DNA of 64,000 nt, taken from Pseudomonas arsenicoxydans. GTDB lineage: Bacteria; Pseudomonadota; Gammaproteobacteria; Pseudomonadales; Pseudomonadaceae. Shown here one piece after another: positions 55,129 to 63,423 of the stretch (positions are counted from its first letter, which is position 1; each line of letters starts with the position of its first letter). The notes beneath the pieces were generated by a model that saw only the letters and a list, made by a program, of their open reading frames with translations, was not told where the DNA came from and did not search any database. Both the position numbers and the translations under genes were made by a program. The stretch covers positions 174,046 through 238,045 of the forward strand of contig NZ_RCZE01000010.1 in NCBI RefSeq assembly GCF_006438915.1, written 5' to 3'.

Positions 55129-55506
55129 ATGATCAAAGAAACACCAAATCCCCCCGAAACCGACGACGTTTTCCCCTACGAATCCATCGATTCCAAAAAA
55201 TTTCATGACGCCGCCGAACGTGCTTTGAATCACCACCTCAACCCCGCAGCCCTGAAATCATCGCCCACCCGCAAACCCAGCACGATGTTCATCCTCGCAC
55301 CGGATATAAAAGACGAAGACCTGCTGGCTCACACCTGTGAATCACTGGCCCAGGCCAGCGTAATGGCCGGCGATTTTGCCGCCTACCTGGAAGGCCCGCA
55401 CCGCAATACGGCAATGGCCATTCAGCAAATCGTCATGCTCGCCGAACTGGCGGCGAATCGGATGATGGACAACCTCGCACTGCCCAAACCCACGCCACTC
55501 CGCTAA
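55129..55506 (+). CDS. DUF6124-family protein
   Basis: ATG 55129 is chosen because GGAGCTTCACC precedes it, the same leader as at the other DUF6124 gene (941). The 125-residue product contains the core: MFILAPDIKDEDLLAHTCES, LAQASVMAGDFAAYLEGPHR, NTAMAIQQIVMLAELAANRM. It is soluble and mostly helical; function unknown. It stands between the curlin operon and the converging csgEFG end, probably as its own unit with a structured leader. Confidence 0.85.
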   Translation: MIKETPNPPETDDVFPYESIDSKKFHDAAERALNHHLNPAALKSSPTRKPSTMFILAPDIKDEDLLAHTCESLAQASVMAGDFAAYLEGPHRNTAMAIQQIVMLAELAANRMMDNLALPKPTPLR

Positions 55507-55529
55507 TCCCCAGCAAACGCCAATCCCCT

Positions 55530-55691
55530 GTGGGAGCGAGCCTGCTCGCGATGACGGTGTGTCAGTCGACTTCAATGTTGAATGTGCTTCCGCTTTCGCG
55601 AGCAAGCCCGCTCCCACATTTTGAGCTGGGTACATCGGATGGAGATTGGTCGGCTGTCAGGCCGCCATCGCGAGCAGGCTCACTCCTACAG
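55530..55691. repeat. cluster of three REP elements
   Basis: TGTGGGAGCGAGCCTGCTCGCGATGA (from 55530), TTCGCGAGCAAGCCCGCTCCCACATT (55595-55620) and ATCGCGAGCAGGCTCACTCCTAC (55667-55689). The first two face each other as a doublet; the third is a degenerate single. Confidence 0.85.
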
Positions 55692-55739
55692 TTTGAATCG
55701 GCGTACAGCCGTTGCTCCTCACCACTCAACAGGCCGAGC

Positions 55740-56050
55740 GTAGCTCGCCTGAAAGCTTTTGATCTACGGCTTTTGATTCACCCGCCCCCTCGGTAGGCTG
55801 AGTGGAGGTGTTCATCCGGGGAGTGGCGCGCAGCGCCGTTCGACGCAGTCGAACACGCTGCATGTAGGTCGTAGCGAAGCAGACCGGAGGGCAGTGTCCC
55901 CGGATGGATACCGGAGCGAAGGAACGCCGAGCCTAAGCGAGGGGCCGGACGCTCGGGGCGAGACCTTTGCTTCCTTTGGGGCGTTTGCCAAAGGGAGTCG
56001 CTGTAAGAGCGAAACCATTAGCGGCCGTTACCCCAGGAATGGATATGTAC
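55740..56050. repeat. non-coding dispersed element of Pseudomonas genomes
   Basis: There is no coding potential. The stretch includes GGTGTTCATCCGGGGAGTGG, ACGCAGTCGAACACGCTGC, TTTGCCAAAGGGAGTCGCTG followed by TAAGAGCGAAACC, and AATGGATATGTACACCGAG. From memory, this combination of motifs recurs between genes in many fluorescent pseudomonads. It fills the gap between DUF6124 and csgG. Confidence 0.5.
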
Positions 56051-56089
56051 ACCGAGAAAGCGAAAGGTCGGCCCGAAGGCCGCCTCGGT
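56051..56089 (-). terminator. hairpin after csgG, possible terminator
   Basis: On the minus strand ACCGAGGCGGCC-TTCG-GGCCGACC is followed by TTTCGCTTTCTCGGT. The outer ACCGAG/CTCGGT arms extend the fold. The T-run is interrupted, so termination efficiency is uncertain. It starts directly at the csgG stop. Confidence 0.45.
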
Positions 56090-56947
56090 TTACTCACTCT
56101 CAGGATCAACCTTGGTCTGGGTCAGGTACCGGTCAAGCGTCGCATTGGCATCCGGCGAGTTATCCCCCGCCACCTGCCACAAATGCCGCTCAATCCCCTG
56201 CGCCAGCAAATGCCCGACGGCCGCCTCGATCGCCGACAACACACACAACTGCGCCGGCTCGTTAGTGGTGTAACCGACCTCCGCCTCCAGCAACTTCTTG
56301 AACTCGATAAACTTGAACACCCCGGCACTGCGGCTCACCGAGTAAATCGTCTTGCTGGTCATCACGTTAGCCAACACCTGCCCGCTGCGCACATCCACCG
56401 CCCGCAAGTTGACCGTGACCTGATCCACCCGATACTCCCGGGAAATATCGATCCCCAGATAACGCGCCCCTTCCCCACCACTGCGCACGTTAGTGTCATA
56501 AGCAATGATCCCGCCTTCAAGCATCATGTTCGCCGCTTGCAATGGAGGCAGTTCGCCCTGGATATTCACCGGCGTATTGGCCTTTTTCTGCGAAGCGCGA
56601 ATGATCTTGCGCTCAGTCAGCAGGTTCTGCAGCCCTTCCCGCTCCAGCACCACAAACCAGCCGCTGGACTGCAACGCATCCATCAACATGCTCGCCGCGC
56701 CCTGGGTCACGCTGGTTGAAAACGAACTGGCCGGGGTCGGTTTGTATTGCCCGGTCTGGTCGCGGAAACCATACACCACCGCCATCAATCGGCCCTTGGG
56801 TCGAGGCATGGCCAGCAAGTCGTAATAGGTCGACGCCCGTGGCGTCAGGGTCGGGGTCTTGGTGTCCTGCTCGGCCGACATCGGCTCGCGCAAACCACAC
56901 CCTTGTAAGGTTGCCAACATCAGCCCTAGCGCAATTATTTTTTTCAT
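56090..56947 (-). CDS. csgG: curli secretion pore lipoprotein CsgG
   Basis: ATG 56947 is chosen (a longer frame to 56971 lacks a better site). The 285-residue protein starts MKKIIALGLMLATLQGCGLR with lipobox LQGC. Family features are RLMAVVYGFRDQTGQYKP, the pore-loop region STSVTQGAASMLMDALQSSG, WFVVLEREGLQNLLTERKII, LLEGGIIAYDTNVRSGGEGAR-like text, YLGIDISREYRVDQVTVNLRAVD and TSKTIYSVSRSAGVFKFI. CsgG forms the nonameric outer-membrane channel that exports curlin subunits. It is the last gene of a long leftward operon, 30 bases after csgF, and converges on the curlin-repeat operon. Confidence 0.94.
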   Translation of the reverse strand: MKKIIALGLMLATLQGCGLREPMSAEQDTKTPTLTPRASTYYDLLAMPRPKGRLMAVVYGFRDQTGQYKPTPASSFSTSVTQGAASMLMDALQSSGWFVVLEREGLQNLLTERKIIRASQKKANTPVNIQGELPPLQAANMMLEGGIIAYDTNVRSGGEGARYLGIDISREYRVDQVTVNLRAVDVRSGQVLANVMTSKTIYSVSRSAGVFKFIEFKKLLEAEVGYTTNEPAQLCVLSAIEAAVGHLLAQGIERHLWQVAGDNSPDANATLDRYLTQTKVDPESE

Positions 56948-56977
56948 GTCCCTAACTCCCCATCGACCCAAAGCCCT

Positions 56978-57397
56978 TTAAGGGGCCAGGCCATTCACCT
57001 GGATTTCCGACACTTCACCGGTCGATCGGTCCGTCACTTCAATAGTCAGTGCACCGGAATCGTCGACAACGTTGACAATAAAAGCGTCGGTAGAAAGGCT
57101 CCCCGAGTTACCGGAGGAAATGTTGTCCAGCACTTGCCCCAGCAAGCGTGATTGCAGCTGACTGGTGAATCGCTCCAGGGCCGAGGTACCGGGGACGGCC
57201 GTGCGGTTTTTCAGGTCCGGATCGTCGTAGTCGTTCTGCGCCTGGGCGTTGTTGAGCAGCCAGGTGCCGTTCAACGGGTTGCCGCCAAACGAAGGGTTGA
57301 CGGGCGTGTACACCAGCTCCGTGGCCTGGACCAGGCTGGCGCTGCCAAACCCGAGCAGTAAAATGCCGGTGCACTGCAAGAACGTTTTCGTTTTCAT
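56978..57397 (-). CDS. csgF: curli assembly protein CsgF
   Basis: This is a 139-residue precursor with signal peptide (FLQCTGILLLGFGSASLVQA). The mature start ELVYTPVNPSFGGNPLNGTW and LLNNAQAQNDY match the conserved CsgF N-terminus that plugs into the CsgG pore. The C-terminal part contains TDAFIVNVVDDSGALTIEVT and ends QVNGLAP. Its ATG overlaps the csgE stop (ATGA). CsgF sits at the cell surface and couples secretion to CsgB-mediated nucleation. Confidence 0.93.
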   Translation of the reverse strand: MKTKTFLQCTGILLLGFGSASLVQATELVYTPVNPSFGGNPLNGTWLLNNAQAQNDYDDPDLKNRTAVPGTSALERFTSQLQSRLLGQVLDNISSGNSGSLSTDAFIVNVVDDSGALTIEVTDRSTGEVSEIQVNGLAP

Positions 57398-57786
57398 AAT
57401 TCGTCCCTCTCCAGGTCCGTAGTGTCTTGCAACAAGGCCTCCAGCTTCTGCTGGGCAATCTGAGCGCGAACCACGTCGGCCGCCTGGTAGGCGTCGTCCT
57501 GGAGGTCCACGGTGTTCGGCGGCAAGAAACGCCGATAAACCAGTCGCTGCCGATATTCCACGGTCACCAGGCTGCCCCAGCGAGCCGAAGGTCGTTCGCG
57601 CACCACCAGGTTGAAATCCATCGGGCTGGTGGCGCGCAGACGTTCACTGAACGAGTAATAAAAGTCGTGGCCGATGTGCGAGATCGTGTCATCGACAATG
57701 AAGCCGAGCATTTCCTCGTCTTCGCCGGCGCTGGCGAAGGACGCCACGCACATGAGGATCAGGACCGCGAGCCAGTGTCTGTTCAT
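57394..57786 (-). CDS. csgE: curli assembly chaperone CsgE
   Basis: The start is ATG 57786, overlapping the stop of the preceding pseudopilin gene by 4 bases (ATGA); the much longer open frame above it is a shadow. The 130-residue precursor has a signal peptide (HWLAVLILMCVASFASA). Mature features are GFIVDDTISHIGHDFYYSFS, DFNLVVRERPSARWGSLVTV and YRQRLVYRRFLPP, all typical of CsgE. The periplasmic CsgE ring caps CsgG and selects curlin substrates. The visible coupling to a pseudopilin gene is the strongest evidence that curli and pilus-like genes form one operon here. Confidence 0.92.
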   Translation of the reverse strand: MNRHWLAVLILMCVASFASAGEDEEMLGFIVDDTISHIGHDFYYSFSERLRATSPMDFNLVVRERPSARWGSLVTVEYRQRLVYRRFLPPNTVDLQDDAYQAADVVRAQIAQQKLEALLQDTTDLERDEL

Positions 57787-58322
57787 GGCGATAGCGCCTG
57801 AGGCAGTGCGGACTGGCTTTTCGGCGGACCAGACGTGCCGTCGAGGAAGGCCTTCTCGGCCACGAACTGCCAGTCTTTGTAGCTGGCCATGCCGGCGAAA
57901 TCCGACCACTGGCTGGGAAAGTCTGTCTGCTTGAGCGGCGTGTCCGTCGAGGGGCTGCTGATGCCGGTGATGCGCCCGTCGAAACCGAGCATCAATGTCC
58001 ATTCCCCACCGCCAATCGGATCCGGATACAACTGGCGCAGATGATGTTTGGGCGATGGAAAACGCTCGTCCTGCAGCAGGTCTGCCAGCTCTTTCGGGTA
58101 CTGGGCCAGGCCTGGCGAACTGCGGTAGTAGCTGCGCAGGGCCTGGGCGTATTGGGTGCCGACCCACAGCAACTGACGCTCCCGATCGCGGCGCGAGGCG
58201 GTTGCCCACAACTCGCCGGCACTGGCCAGGCCCATGCCCATCACCATGATCAGAAACAGCACGCCCAGGTAGGTGAAACCCGCCTCGTCGGCCGGTTTAC
58301 CACTCGGAATAAAGGCTGCCAT
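57783..58322 (-). CDS. pseudopilin-like protein, third of three
   Basis: ATG 58322 follows GGGAGGGCGCGTG. The 179-residue protein has a short hydrophilic leader and the hydrophobic N-terminal helix ADEAGFTYLGVLFLIMVMGMGLAS. It keeps the GFTxLxxL order of type IV prepilin-like proteins, although the Glu at +5 is not at the canonical place. The rest is mixed: RQLLWVGTQYAQALRSYYR, then PKHHLRQLYPDPIGG, matching GspG-type or MSHA minor pseudopilins. It overlaps the previous pseudopilin gene by 26 bases and the csgE start by 4. Confidence 0.8.
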   Translation of the reverse strand: MAAFIPSGKPADEAGFTYLGVLFLIMVMGMGLASAGELWATASRRDRERQLLWVGTQYAQALRSYYRSSPGLAQYPKELADLLQDERFPSPKHHLRQLYPDPIGGGEWTLMLGFDGRITGISSPSTDTPLKQTDFPSQWSDFAGMASYKDWQFVAEKAFLDGTSGPPKSQSALPQALSP

Positions 58323-58671
58323 CACGCGCCCTCCCTGTGGCTCCACTTTTGATATCGGCCACCCCGCCCGCCACGCCATCCGGCGGTGCAACCAGCACCC
58401 AGGTGTCTTTGCGCTCGGCAATCGGGTCCATCGGCGCGTTGCGCAGGTAACGCTGTTCGACCAGTTGATCGAGGGAATCGGGGTAGCGTCCGGTGTCGCC
58501 GTAGTAGTGATCCAGTGCTTCGCGCATGGCCGACAGGCTCTGGCGCAGCGTGGTTTCCTTCGACGTTTCGAGACTGTTGAAATAGCGCGGCAAGGCAATG
58601 GTCATCAGCGTCGCGATGATTGCCATGACCACCATCAGTTCCAACAAGGTAAAGCCCTTTTGCCGACGCAT
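58297..58671 (-). CDS. major pseudopilin-like protein (GspG type), second of three
   Basis: ATG 58671 (MRRQKGFTLLELMVVMAIIATL) carries a perfect prepilin peptidase site (G|FTLLE). The 124-residue product continues RYFNSLETSKETTLRQSLSA, ALDHYYGDTGRYPDSLDQLV, RNAPMDPIAERKDTWVL. This is the GspG-like layout with the YPxSLxxLV loop. It starts 4 bases after the first pseudopilin gene. It would be cleaved by a PilD-type peptidase encoded elsewhere and assemble into a periplasmic pseudopilus. Confidence 0.9.
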   Translation of the reverse strand: MRRQKGFTLLELMVVMAIIATLMTIALPRYFNSLETSKETTLRQSLSAMREALDHYYGDTGRYPDSLDQLVEQRYLRNAPMDPIAERKDTWVLVAPPDGVAGGVADIKSGATGRARDGSLYSEW

Positions 58672-58675
58672 ATGC

Positions 58676-59149
58676 TCACCACTCCCGGTAGGCGATGCCG
58701 TTGAGCCCCTTGCCCCGGGCCTTGGAGTAAACGTCAAAGACGTCCTCCCCATCCCGCGGGTTTTCAGCCGAGCTGTCATAAGAGCGCAAGCCCCAGCCGC
58801 CTTCGTCGTCACGCTTGACCGTCGCCAGCGGGTCATGGGGCACGCGGCGCAAAAAGTAGAACTTGGCGCCCTTGGCGCTGCGCACATCGCGTACGCCTTC
58901 CACCAAGACTTTAAGATTGGGTGGATAGCCGCTGCTGTTCAGCGACTTCTCGATATAACCGGCGTCGAAGGCGCGCTTGTAGGCGTCGATGGCGTCGCGA
59001 ATCTGGTACAGCGCGGTGCGCAGGTCCTGCTCTTTGCCCCGGCGCACTACGGTCTCGGTCAGCGGCGCGGCCATACTGGCCAGCAGGCCGATCAGCGCTA
59101 GCGTCACGACGACTTCGATCAAGGTAAAACCGCGTTGCGAGGCGTTCAT
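58676..59149 (-). CDS. pseudopilin-like protein, first of three
   Basis: The start ATG 59149 is 2 bases beyond the secretin stop. MNASQRGFTLIEVVVTLALI is a classical prepilin N-terminus (G|FTLIE). The 157-residue protein has GKEQDLRTALYQIRDAIDAY, GYPPNLKVLVEGVRDVRSAK and FLRRVPHDPLATVKRDDEGG. PxDPL and the NLxxLV pattern are typical of GspG/GspH-class type II pseudopilins. Second-to-third pseudopilin spacing in the operon is minimal, so the three are probably expressed in fixed ratio. Confidence 0.88.
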   Translation of the reverse strand: MNASQRGFTLIEVVVTLALIGLLASMAAPLTETVVRRGKEQDLRTALYQIRDAIDAYKRAFDAGYIEKSLNSSGYPPNLKVLVEGVRDVRSAKGAKFYFLRRVPHDPLATVKRDDEGGWGLRSYDSSAENPRDGEDVFDVYSKARGKGLNGIAYREW

Positions 59150-59151
59150 GA

Positions 59152-61026
59152 TCAAGGCTTCTCAACAGTGACTTGAGGCGTGGCGGAAGCCACCGGCCGG
59201 CCGACGGACACTTCGGTGGTCACGCCAGGCACCGAGCGGTCGATGTGCTCATTCTGAATCTGTGGCTCCATCCGGCGATCCGGCGCCTGGATGTGCATGC
59301 TGGTTTCAGTGCCGGTCGGGAATTCCATGTCCGACGGACTCTGGTACGGCAGGTTGCGCACGATCCGTGGGGTGATCGACAGCACCAGCTCGGATTTGCC
59401 GACGGTGTCCTTGTTGCTGCCGAACAAACGGCCAAGGCCTGGAATGTCGCCCAGCCCCGGGATCTTGTTGCCCGTGGCGCCATGGTCGTTACGCACCAGG
59501 CCGGCGAGGATCTGCGTTTCGCCGTCATGCAGACGCAGGGTGGTCTGGGCGTTGCGGGTGTCGACCTGAACTGGAATGGTGCCCTGGCGGGTCGGTTCCA
59601 GAGGGGTGGCGTTACTGACTTCGAGGGCGATTTTGATCGCTACTTCATTATTCAAGTGCACGATCGGCTGCACTTCCAGCTTCAGACCGACATCGAGGTA
59701 AGTGACGCTTTCGGTGATCACCGGCCCCTGGGTCGACGGCACCGAGGTCGCACTGATGATCGGCACGCGCTGACCAATGTGGATGCGCGCCTGCTCACGG
59801 TTGCTGACGCGAATCACCGGGCTGGCCAGGGTGTTGATGTCGTTGTCCTGGGCGTTGATCTTGGCTTGCGGCGATGGCGAGATGGAGATCCGGCTGGAGT
59901 TGATGCCTTTGAGTTGATCGAGGATCGTCACCGGCGAACCGTCGGTGTTGATCACGCCGAAGGTGTTCGGCCATTGCAGGCCGAGGTCAAGAATGCGCTG
60001 ACGGGCGACTTCCATCACTTCCACTTCCAGCACCACTTCCGGGTTGGACTGGTCTTGTGACTGCAGGAGCTTTTCGGCCATGCGCACGGCGTCTTCGGTG
60101 TCGCGCATGGTCAGGGTGTTGAGGCGCTCATCGACGAACACGTCGCGGGTCTTGAGCATGGTCTTGATCATGTTCAGCGCGGTGTTCGCATCGATACTGG
60201 TCAAGTAAAACGTGCGCATGACCAGCTCTTGGTAATCCTTGAGTTTCTGTGGCGAGTCCGGGTAGATCAGCAAGGTGTTTTCGTTCACCACTTTCTGGTG
60301 CAACTGGTTCTGTTGCAGCAACAGTTCCACGGCGTCCTCGATGCGCACATCGCGCACGAAGATCGTGGCTTTCATGTCCGGGCGCAGGTCCTTGTCGAAG
60401 ATGAAGTTCAGACCCGCCACCTGGGACAACACTTCGAAAATGGTTTTCAGGTTGGCGTCGCGAAATTCCAGGGTTACCGGACGGTCCAGACGAGTACGCA
60501 GTTGTGGATACGGCACCACGTTGCGGCTCTGTACCAGGCGAATGTTGCCTTGCAGTTCCAGGGCACCTTCATTCTTGGGGTCGAGTTCGAGGATCTGTTT
60601 GACCTGGCGCTCGGAGCCGTAGATGTCGCCGCGACGCAGGTCGCCACGGGCCAGTTCGAGTTTTTCGTCCATGCTGCGCAGGTAGTCGAGCTGGTTTAGC
60701 GCGTCCTGGGCGCGACGGTTGTGCGGTTCGATGTTCAGTACTCGGCCGTAAGCCATCCGTGCCGAGGCGAAATCACGCGTGGCGCGGGCGATGTCGCCCT
60801 GGCTTAACAAATTGGTGACCGCCAGCGCGCGTCCGCTGTTGAGGGCCAGGTGCAGTTCGGTGTCGCGAGGGTCTTCACGCAACCCTTCTTCGATACGGGC
60901 CAGGCCGGCTTCGTACTGCCCCGACTCGATCAGTTGGGAAGCTTCCTGGTTCGCGAGCTGCGCCGAACTGCACGCGGCCAGCGCTGCAGCGATGCAGACA
61001 CTTAACAGCAAACGGGATGTGTTCAT
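59152..61026 (-). CDS. TPR-containing secretin (GspD/PilQ/MshL-like)
   Basis: The 624-residue lipoprotein precursor has signal RLLLSVCIAAALAACSS with lipobox LAAC. Residues about 25-165 are helical TPR-like repeats (ASQLIESGQYEAGLARIEEG; RRGDIYGSERQVKQILELDP). A secretin N-domain has VTLEFRDANLKTIFEVLSQV and MKATIFVRDVRIEDAVELLL. The secretin core reads ILDLGLQWPNTFG, VIRVSNREQARIHIGQRVPI, YLDVGLKLEVQPIVH, LAGLVRNDHGATGNKIPGLG and SELVLSITPRIV. It should form the outer-membrane ring of the pilus-like machine. It overlaps the upstream gene by 4 bases. Confidence 0.9.
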   Translation of the reverse strand: MNTSRLLLSVCIAAALAACSSAQLANQEASQLIESGQYEAGLARIEEGLREDPRDTELHLALNSGRALAVTNLLSQGDIARATRDFASARMAYGRVLNIEPHNRRAQDALNQLDYLRSMDEKLELARGDLRRGDIYGSERQVKQILELDPKNEGALELQGNIRLVQSRNVVPYPQLRTRLDRPVTLEFRDANLKTIFEVLSQVAGLNFIFDKDLRPDMKATIFVRDVRIEDAVELLLQQNQLHQKVVNENTLLIYPDSPQKLKDYQELVMRTFYLTSIDANTALNMIKTMLKTRDVFVDERLNTLTMRDTEDAVRMAEKLLQSQDQSNPEVVLEVEVMEVARQRILDLGLQWPNTFGVINTDGSPVTILDQLKGINSSRISISPSPQAKINAQDNDINTLASPVIRVSNREQARIHIGQRVPIISATSVPSTQGPVITESVTYLDVGLKLEVQPIVHLNNEVAIKIALEVSNATPLEPTRQGTIPVQVDTRNAQTTLRLHDGETQILAGLVRNDHGATGNKIPGLGDIPGLGRLFGSNKDTVGKSELVLSITPRIVRNLPYQSPSDMEFPTGTETSMHIQAPDRRMEPQIQNEHIDRSVPGVTTEVSVGRPVASATPQVTVEKP

Positions 61027-61541
61027 TGCGCGCTCCCCACAGACAAGGTCTGGGACAAATGCAGAGGCAAGTAGACGAAACTGAGTTCCACATCGGAAAT
61101 CCGCTCGATCCGCCAGGTTTCGTCGATCACATCCCCTTTGCGTACGACGTATATTTTTTCGCCGTTCTGCAAAAACACTTGCAGGTCGGAACGGTCATTG
61201 AGCTTGCCAATGAACTGGAAAGGCATCGGCGGTACGCTAGGGGCTTGTACCACCGGGGTCAGGTTGACGGGTTGTTCGGTGACGCTGGCCAGGGTCGGTG
61301 CGACCTTCCAGCTGCGGGCGGCGAACAGGTCGCCGGACGGGCTGAGGTCCTTGATCACCGCCGGTTTGCCATTGGCGGCAGCGGCTGGCAGCGTGCCGGT
61401 TTTGCTTTTGACCGGGGTGGTCGAGGCGGCGACAGACTCGTCACCCTCATCGGTTTTCTGGAAGTATTGAGGTCCCCAGGCCAGTCCCGCGGCCACGCCG
61501 AAGAACGCCATCCAACTCATTACGCGTTTGGTATTCATCAT
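61023..61541 (-). CDS. GspC/PilP-like inner-membrane linker protein
   Basis: The 172-residue protein has an N-terminal TM helix (VMSWMAFFGVAAGLAWG), a low-complexity linker (KTGTLPAAAANGKPAV), and a small beta domain. The domain starts at PPMPFQFIGKLNDRSDLQVF and continues LQNGEKIYVVRKGDVIDETWRIERI. The FxFIGKL...GxxV.l...G entry resembles PilP and MSHA MshK-type and GspC HR domains, which link the inner-membrane platform to the secretin. Both ends overlap neighbouring genes by 4 bases (ATGA). Confidence 0.75.
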   Translation of the reverse strand: MMNTKRVMSWMAFFGVAAGLAWGPQYFQKTDEGDESVAASTTPVKSKTGTLPAAAANGKPAVIKDLSPSGDLFAARSWKVAPTLASVTEQPVNLTPVVQAPSVPPMPFQFIGKLNDRSDLQVFLQNGEKIYVVRKGDVIDETWRIERISDVELSFVYLPLHLSQTLSVGSAQ

Positions 61542-62086
61542 GACCTCGACAGGTAAAGGGTCATGCGGATCCGCCCGGTCAGGTCGGTGTCGGCGATCTT
61601 CTTGCGCTGGAACTCCACGTCTTCCACCACCACTGCCGGTAACTGGCCGAGCAAGGCGTGCAGGAAGCGCCGCAGTTGCGGATAGCTGCCGCGCACCGGC
61701 AGCAGAATCTGGTAGCGGGCGAGGTGCGTCTTGGGGTCGATGCCCAATGAATATTCACCGCGCGACAGGGTGATGTGTTCCTGACTGGCCAGCGCGTAGA
61801 TCTTGTCGATGGCCACGGTGGCCTGCGGCTGCGACGGTAGTTTGCTGCGGAAATCGTCGAGTTGACGTTGCGGCACCACCGGGGCGGCGACGCTGCCGTC
61901 TTCAACCTTGGCCAGGTACTCGCCGGCTTCACGGGTCTGCTGGCTCAGCTGCTGCAGCGCTTGCCAGTCCGGCATCAAACCGCCCAGGCCATACACCAGG
62001 CCGACCAGCAGCAACGCCATGCCAACCAGGCCGGGAACGCCCAGGCCTTGCAGGTATTCGTGGACGATCAATTTAGGGATTCGCAT
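61538..62086 (-). CDS. PilO/MshJ/GspM-like platform protein
   Basis: ATG 62086 (MRIPKLIVHEYLQGL) is inferred from the protein pattern; the longer frame above is a shadow of the neighbouring gene. The 182-residue protein has one TM helix (VPGLVGMALLLVGLVYGLGGL), then a coiled-coil part (LQQLSQQTREAGEYLAKVE), and a ferredoxin-like domain with YQILLPVRGSYPQLRRFLHA and LPAVVVEDVEFQRK. This is the PilO organisation. It overlaps the upstream PilN-like gene by 14 bases and the following gene by 4. Confidence 0.78.
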   Translation of the reverse strand: MRIPKLIVHEYLQGLGVPGLVGMALLLVGLVYGLGGLMPDWQALQQLSQQTREAGEYLAKVEDGSVAAPVVPQRQLDDFRSKLPSQPQATVAIDKIYALASQEHITLSRGEYSLGIDPKTHLARYQILLPVRGSYPQLRRFLHALLGQLPAVVVEDVEFQRKKIADTDLTGRIRMTLYLSRS

Positions 62087-62618
62087 CGCCGATCTCCCAG
62101 CTGGCCGACAGGTTGAATTGCACCGGGTGTTCCGGCACGTTGGCGACGATTTCGTGGCTGAGCAGCGACACGTCGGACAGCTCGTCGCTGGCTTCCAGGC
62201 GCTGGTGGAATTCGAGCATGGCTTCCAGATCCCGCGCCTCGGCACTGATGCGCACCTGGCCTTTGCGCGCATCCGGGGTCAGGGTCAGCAAGGCCACGTT
62301 GTCGCGTGGCATGGCTTCGAGCATGGCGAACAGGCGTTCCCAAGGCCGGCGCAGTTGCTGGGAGACTTTGCGCATTTCTGCCAGGTTCTGTGCCTGCTCG
62401 CGGGTTTCGGCCGGGGTCAGGCTGACCTTGCTGCCGTTGTCGCCGGTGAGCGCACGCTGGGCATGTTGCAGATGCCCTTGCTGTTGCGAGGCCTCCTCGT
62501 CGAGGTGCTGCTGGACGAAGAAACACACCAGCGCCAGCGTCACGCCACCGGCCAGCAAGCTCCAGCCCAATGGGCCGGAACGGCGACGCGGCTGGAAGTC
62601 GAGCATCAGCGGGCGCAT
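62073..62618 (-). CDS. PilN/GspL-C-like platform protein
   Basis: ATG 62618 starts one base after the stop of the PilM-like gene. The 181-residue protein has an N-terminal cytoplasmic MRPLMLDFQPRRR, like the PilM-binding motif of PilN. A TM helix (LGWSLLAGGVTLALVCFFVQ) follows, then a coiled coil (QAQNLAEMRKVSQQLRRPW) and a ferredoxin-like domain (VALLTLTPDARKGQVRISAE; LEAMLEFHQRLEAS). Together with the PilM-like and PilO-like proteins it would form the inner-membrane ring. Confidence 0.8.
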   Translation of the reverse strand: MRPLMLDFQPRRRSGPLGWSLLAGGVTLALVCFFVQQHLDEEASQQQGHLQHAQRALTGDNGSKVSLTPAETREQAQNLAEMRKVSQQLRRPWERLFAMLEAMPRDNVALLTLTPDARKGQVRISAEARDLEAMLEFHQRLEASDELSDVSLLSHEIVANVPEHPVQFNLSASWEIGDANP

Positions 62619-62619
62619 G

Positions 62620-63423
62620 TCAGGCCACCGCCCGAGACATGACGTACAAACTGTCACGTACGGCTGTCTGGTCTTCTTCAAGGGTGCGCAAGTGCACGCC
62701 TGGCACGTCGGGATGCGAGTCGATGCGCGCCGGGGCGTGCAGGTAGACGCTGAGCGGCCGTTCGCTGGTGGAGGCCTGCAATTGGCTTTCACGGCCGATC
62801 AACGCGGTCAGTGCCGCGTCGCTGTCACTGCTGCCCACCGAACGCACTGCCGTCCAACGCCCTTCCCGCGCCAGCAGCAACACGCTGCGCACCGGCTCGG
62901 CGACCACAAACAGAAAGTCGCCGCCCTCAAAGCTCTTGTCGAAGTGGTTGAACGCGGCCATCAGGTACGGCTGCACCGAACGCAGGCGCATGCCACGACC
63001 GCTGACCAGGCTGCGCAGGCGCGTCAGCAAGTCTTGCGGCAGTGCGGTGGCGATCCGGTCGTAACCTGCCGGCTCGGCCGACAGCACCATGTTCCAGGGC
63101 TGGGTCGGAACACCATAAAGGTCTTCGAAGCACAGTTGGGCGAACCCGAGCAGCTCATCGGGGCTGCTGATTTCTTCGCTCCAGGGCACCAGGCAGAAAC
63201 GGCTGAAGTGCCCGGAGATCACCACACACAGCTCCGCACCGGCCTGCGCGTGTTCGCCGAGTAAACGGTCGAGGGTTTCGAGGGCGACGGCCCAGGCATG
63301 GAAGCCTTCGTCGATGAAGCCGACGCTGCCCAGCCACAGGGTGTCGCGGCCCTTGCGCTGGCCGAGGCCGACACCGCTGGCGCCGAGCACGGCGATATAC
63401 CGATCACGAGACAAAAGTGACAC
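62620..63423 (-). CDS. PilM/MshI-like cytoplasmic protein
   Basis: A GTG start at 63423 is chosen because GAGGAG lies 9 bases before it; the ATG-initiated longer frame has no site. The product has 267 residues. It reads RYIAVLGASGVGLGQRKG, WAVALETLDRLLGEHAQAGA, CVVISGHFSRFCLVPWSE and LRSVQPYLMAAFNHF, with an actin-like arrangement resembling PilM/MshI, although typical ATP-binding loops are not obvious. It overlaps the ATPase gene by 20 bases. Probable role: links the ATPase to the PilN-like membrane protein. Confidence 0.75.
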   Translation of the reverse strand: MSLLSRDRYIAVLGASGVGLGQRKGRDTLWLGSVGFIDEGFHAWAVALETLDRLLGEHAQAGAELCVVISGHFSRFCLVPWSEEISSPDELLGFAQLCFEDLYGVPTQPWNMVLSAEPAGYDRIATALPQDLLTRLRSLVSGRGMRLRSVQPYLMAAFNHFDKSFEGGDFLFVVAEPVRSVLLLAREGRWTAVRSVGSSDSDAALTALIGRESQLQASTSERPLSVYLHAPARIDSHPDVPGVHLRTLEEDQTAVRDSLYVMSRAVA

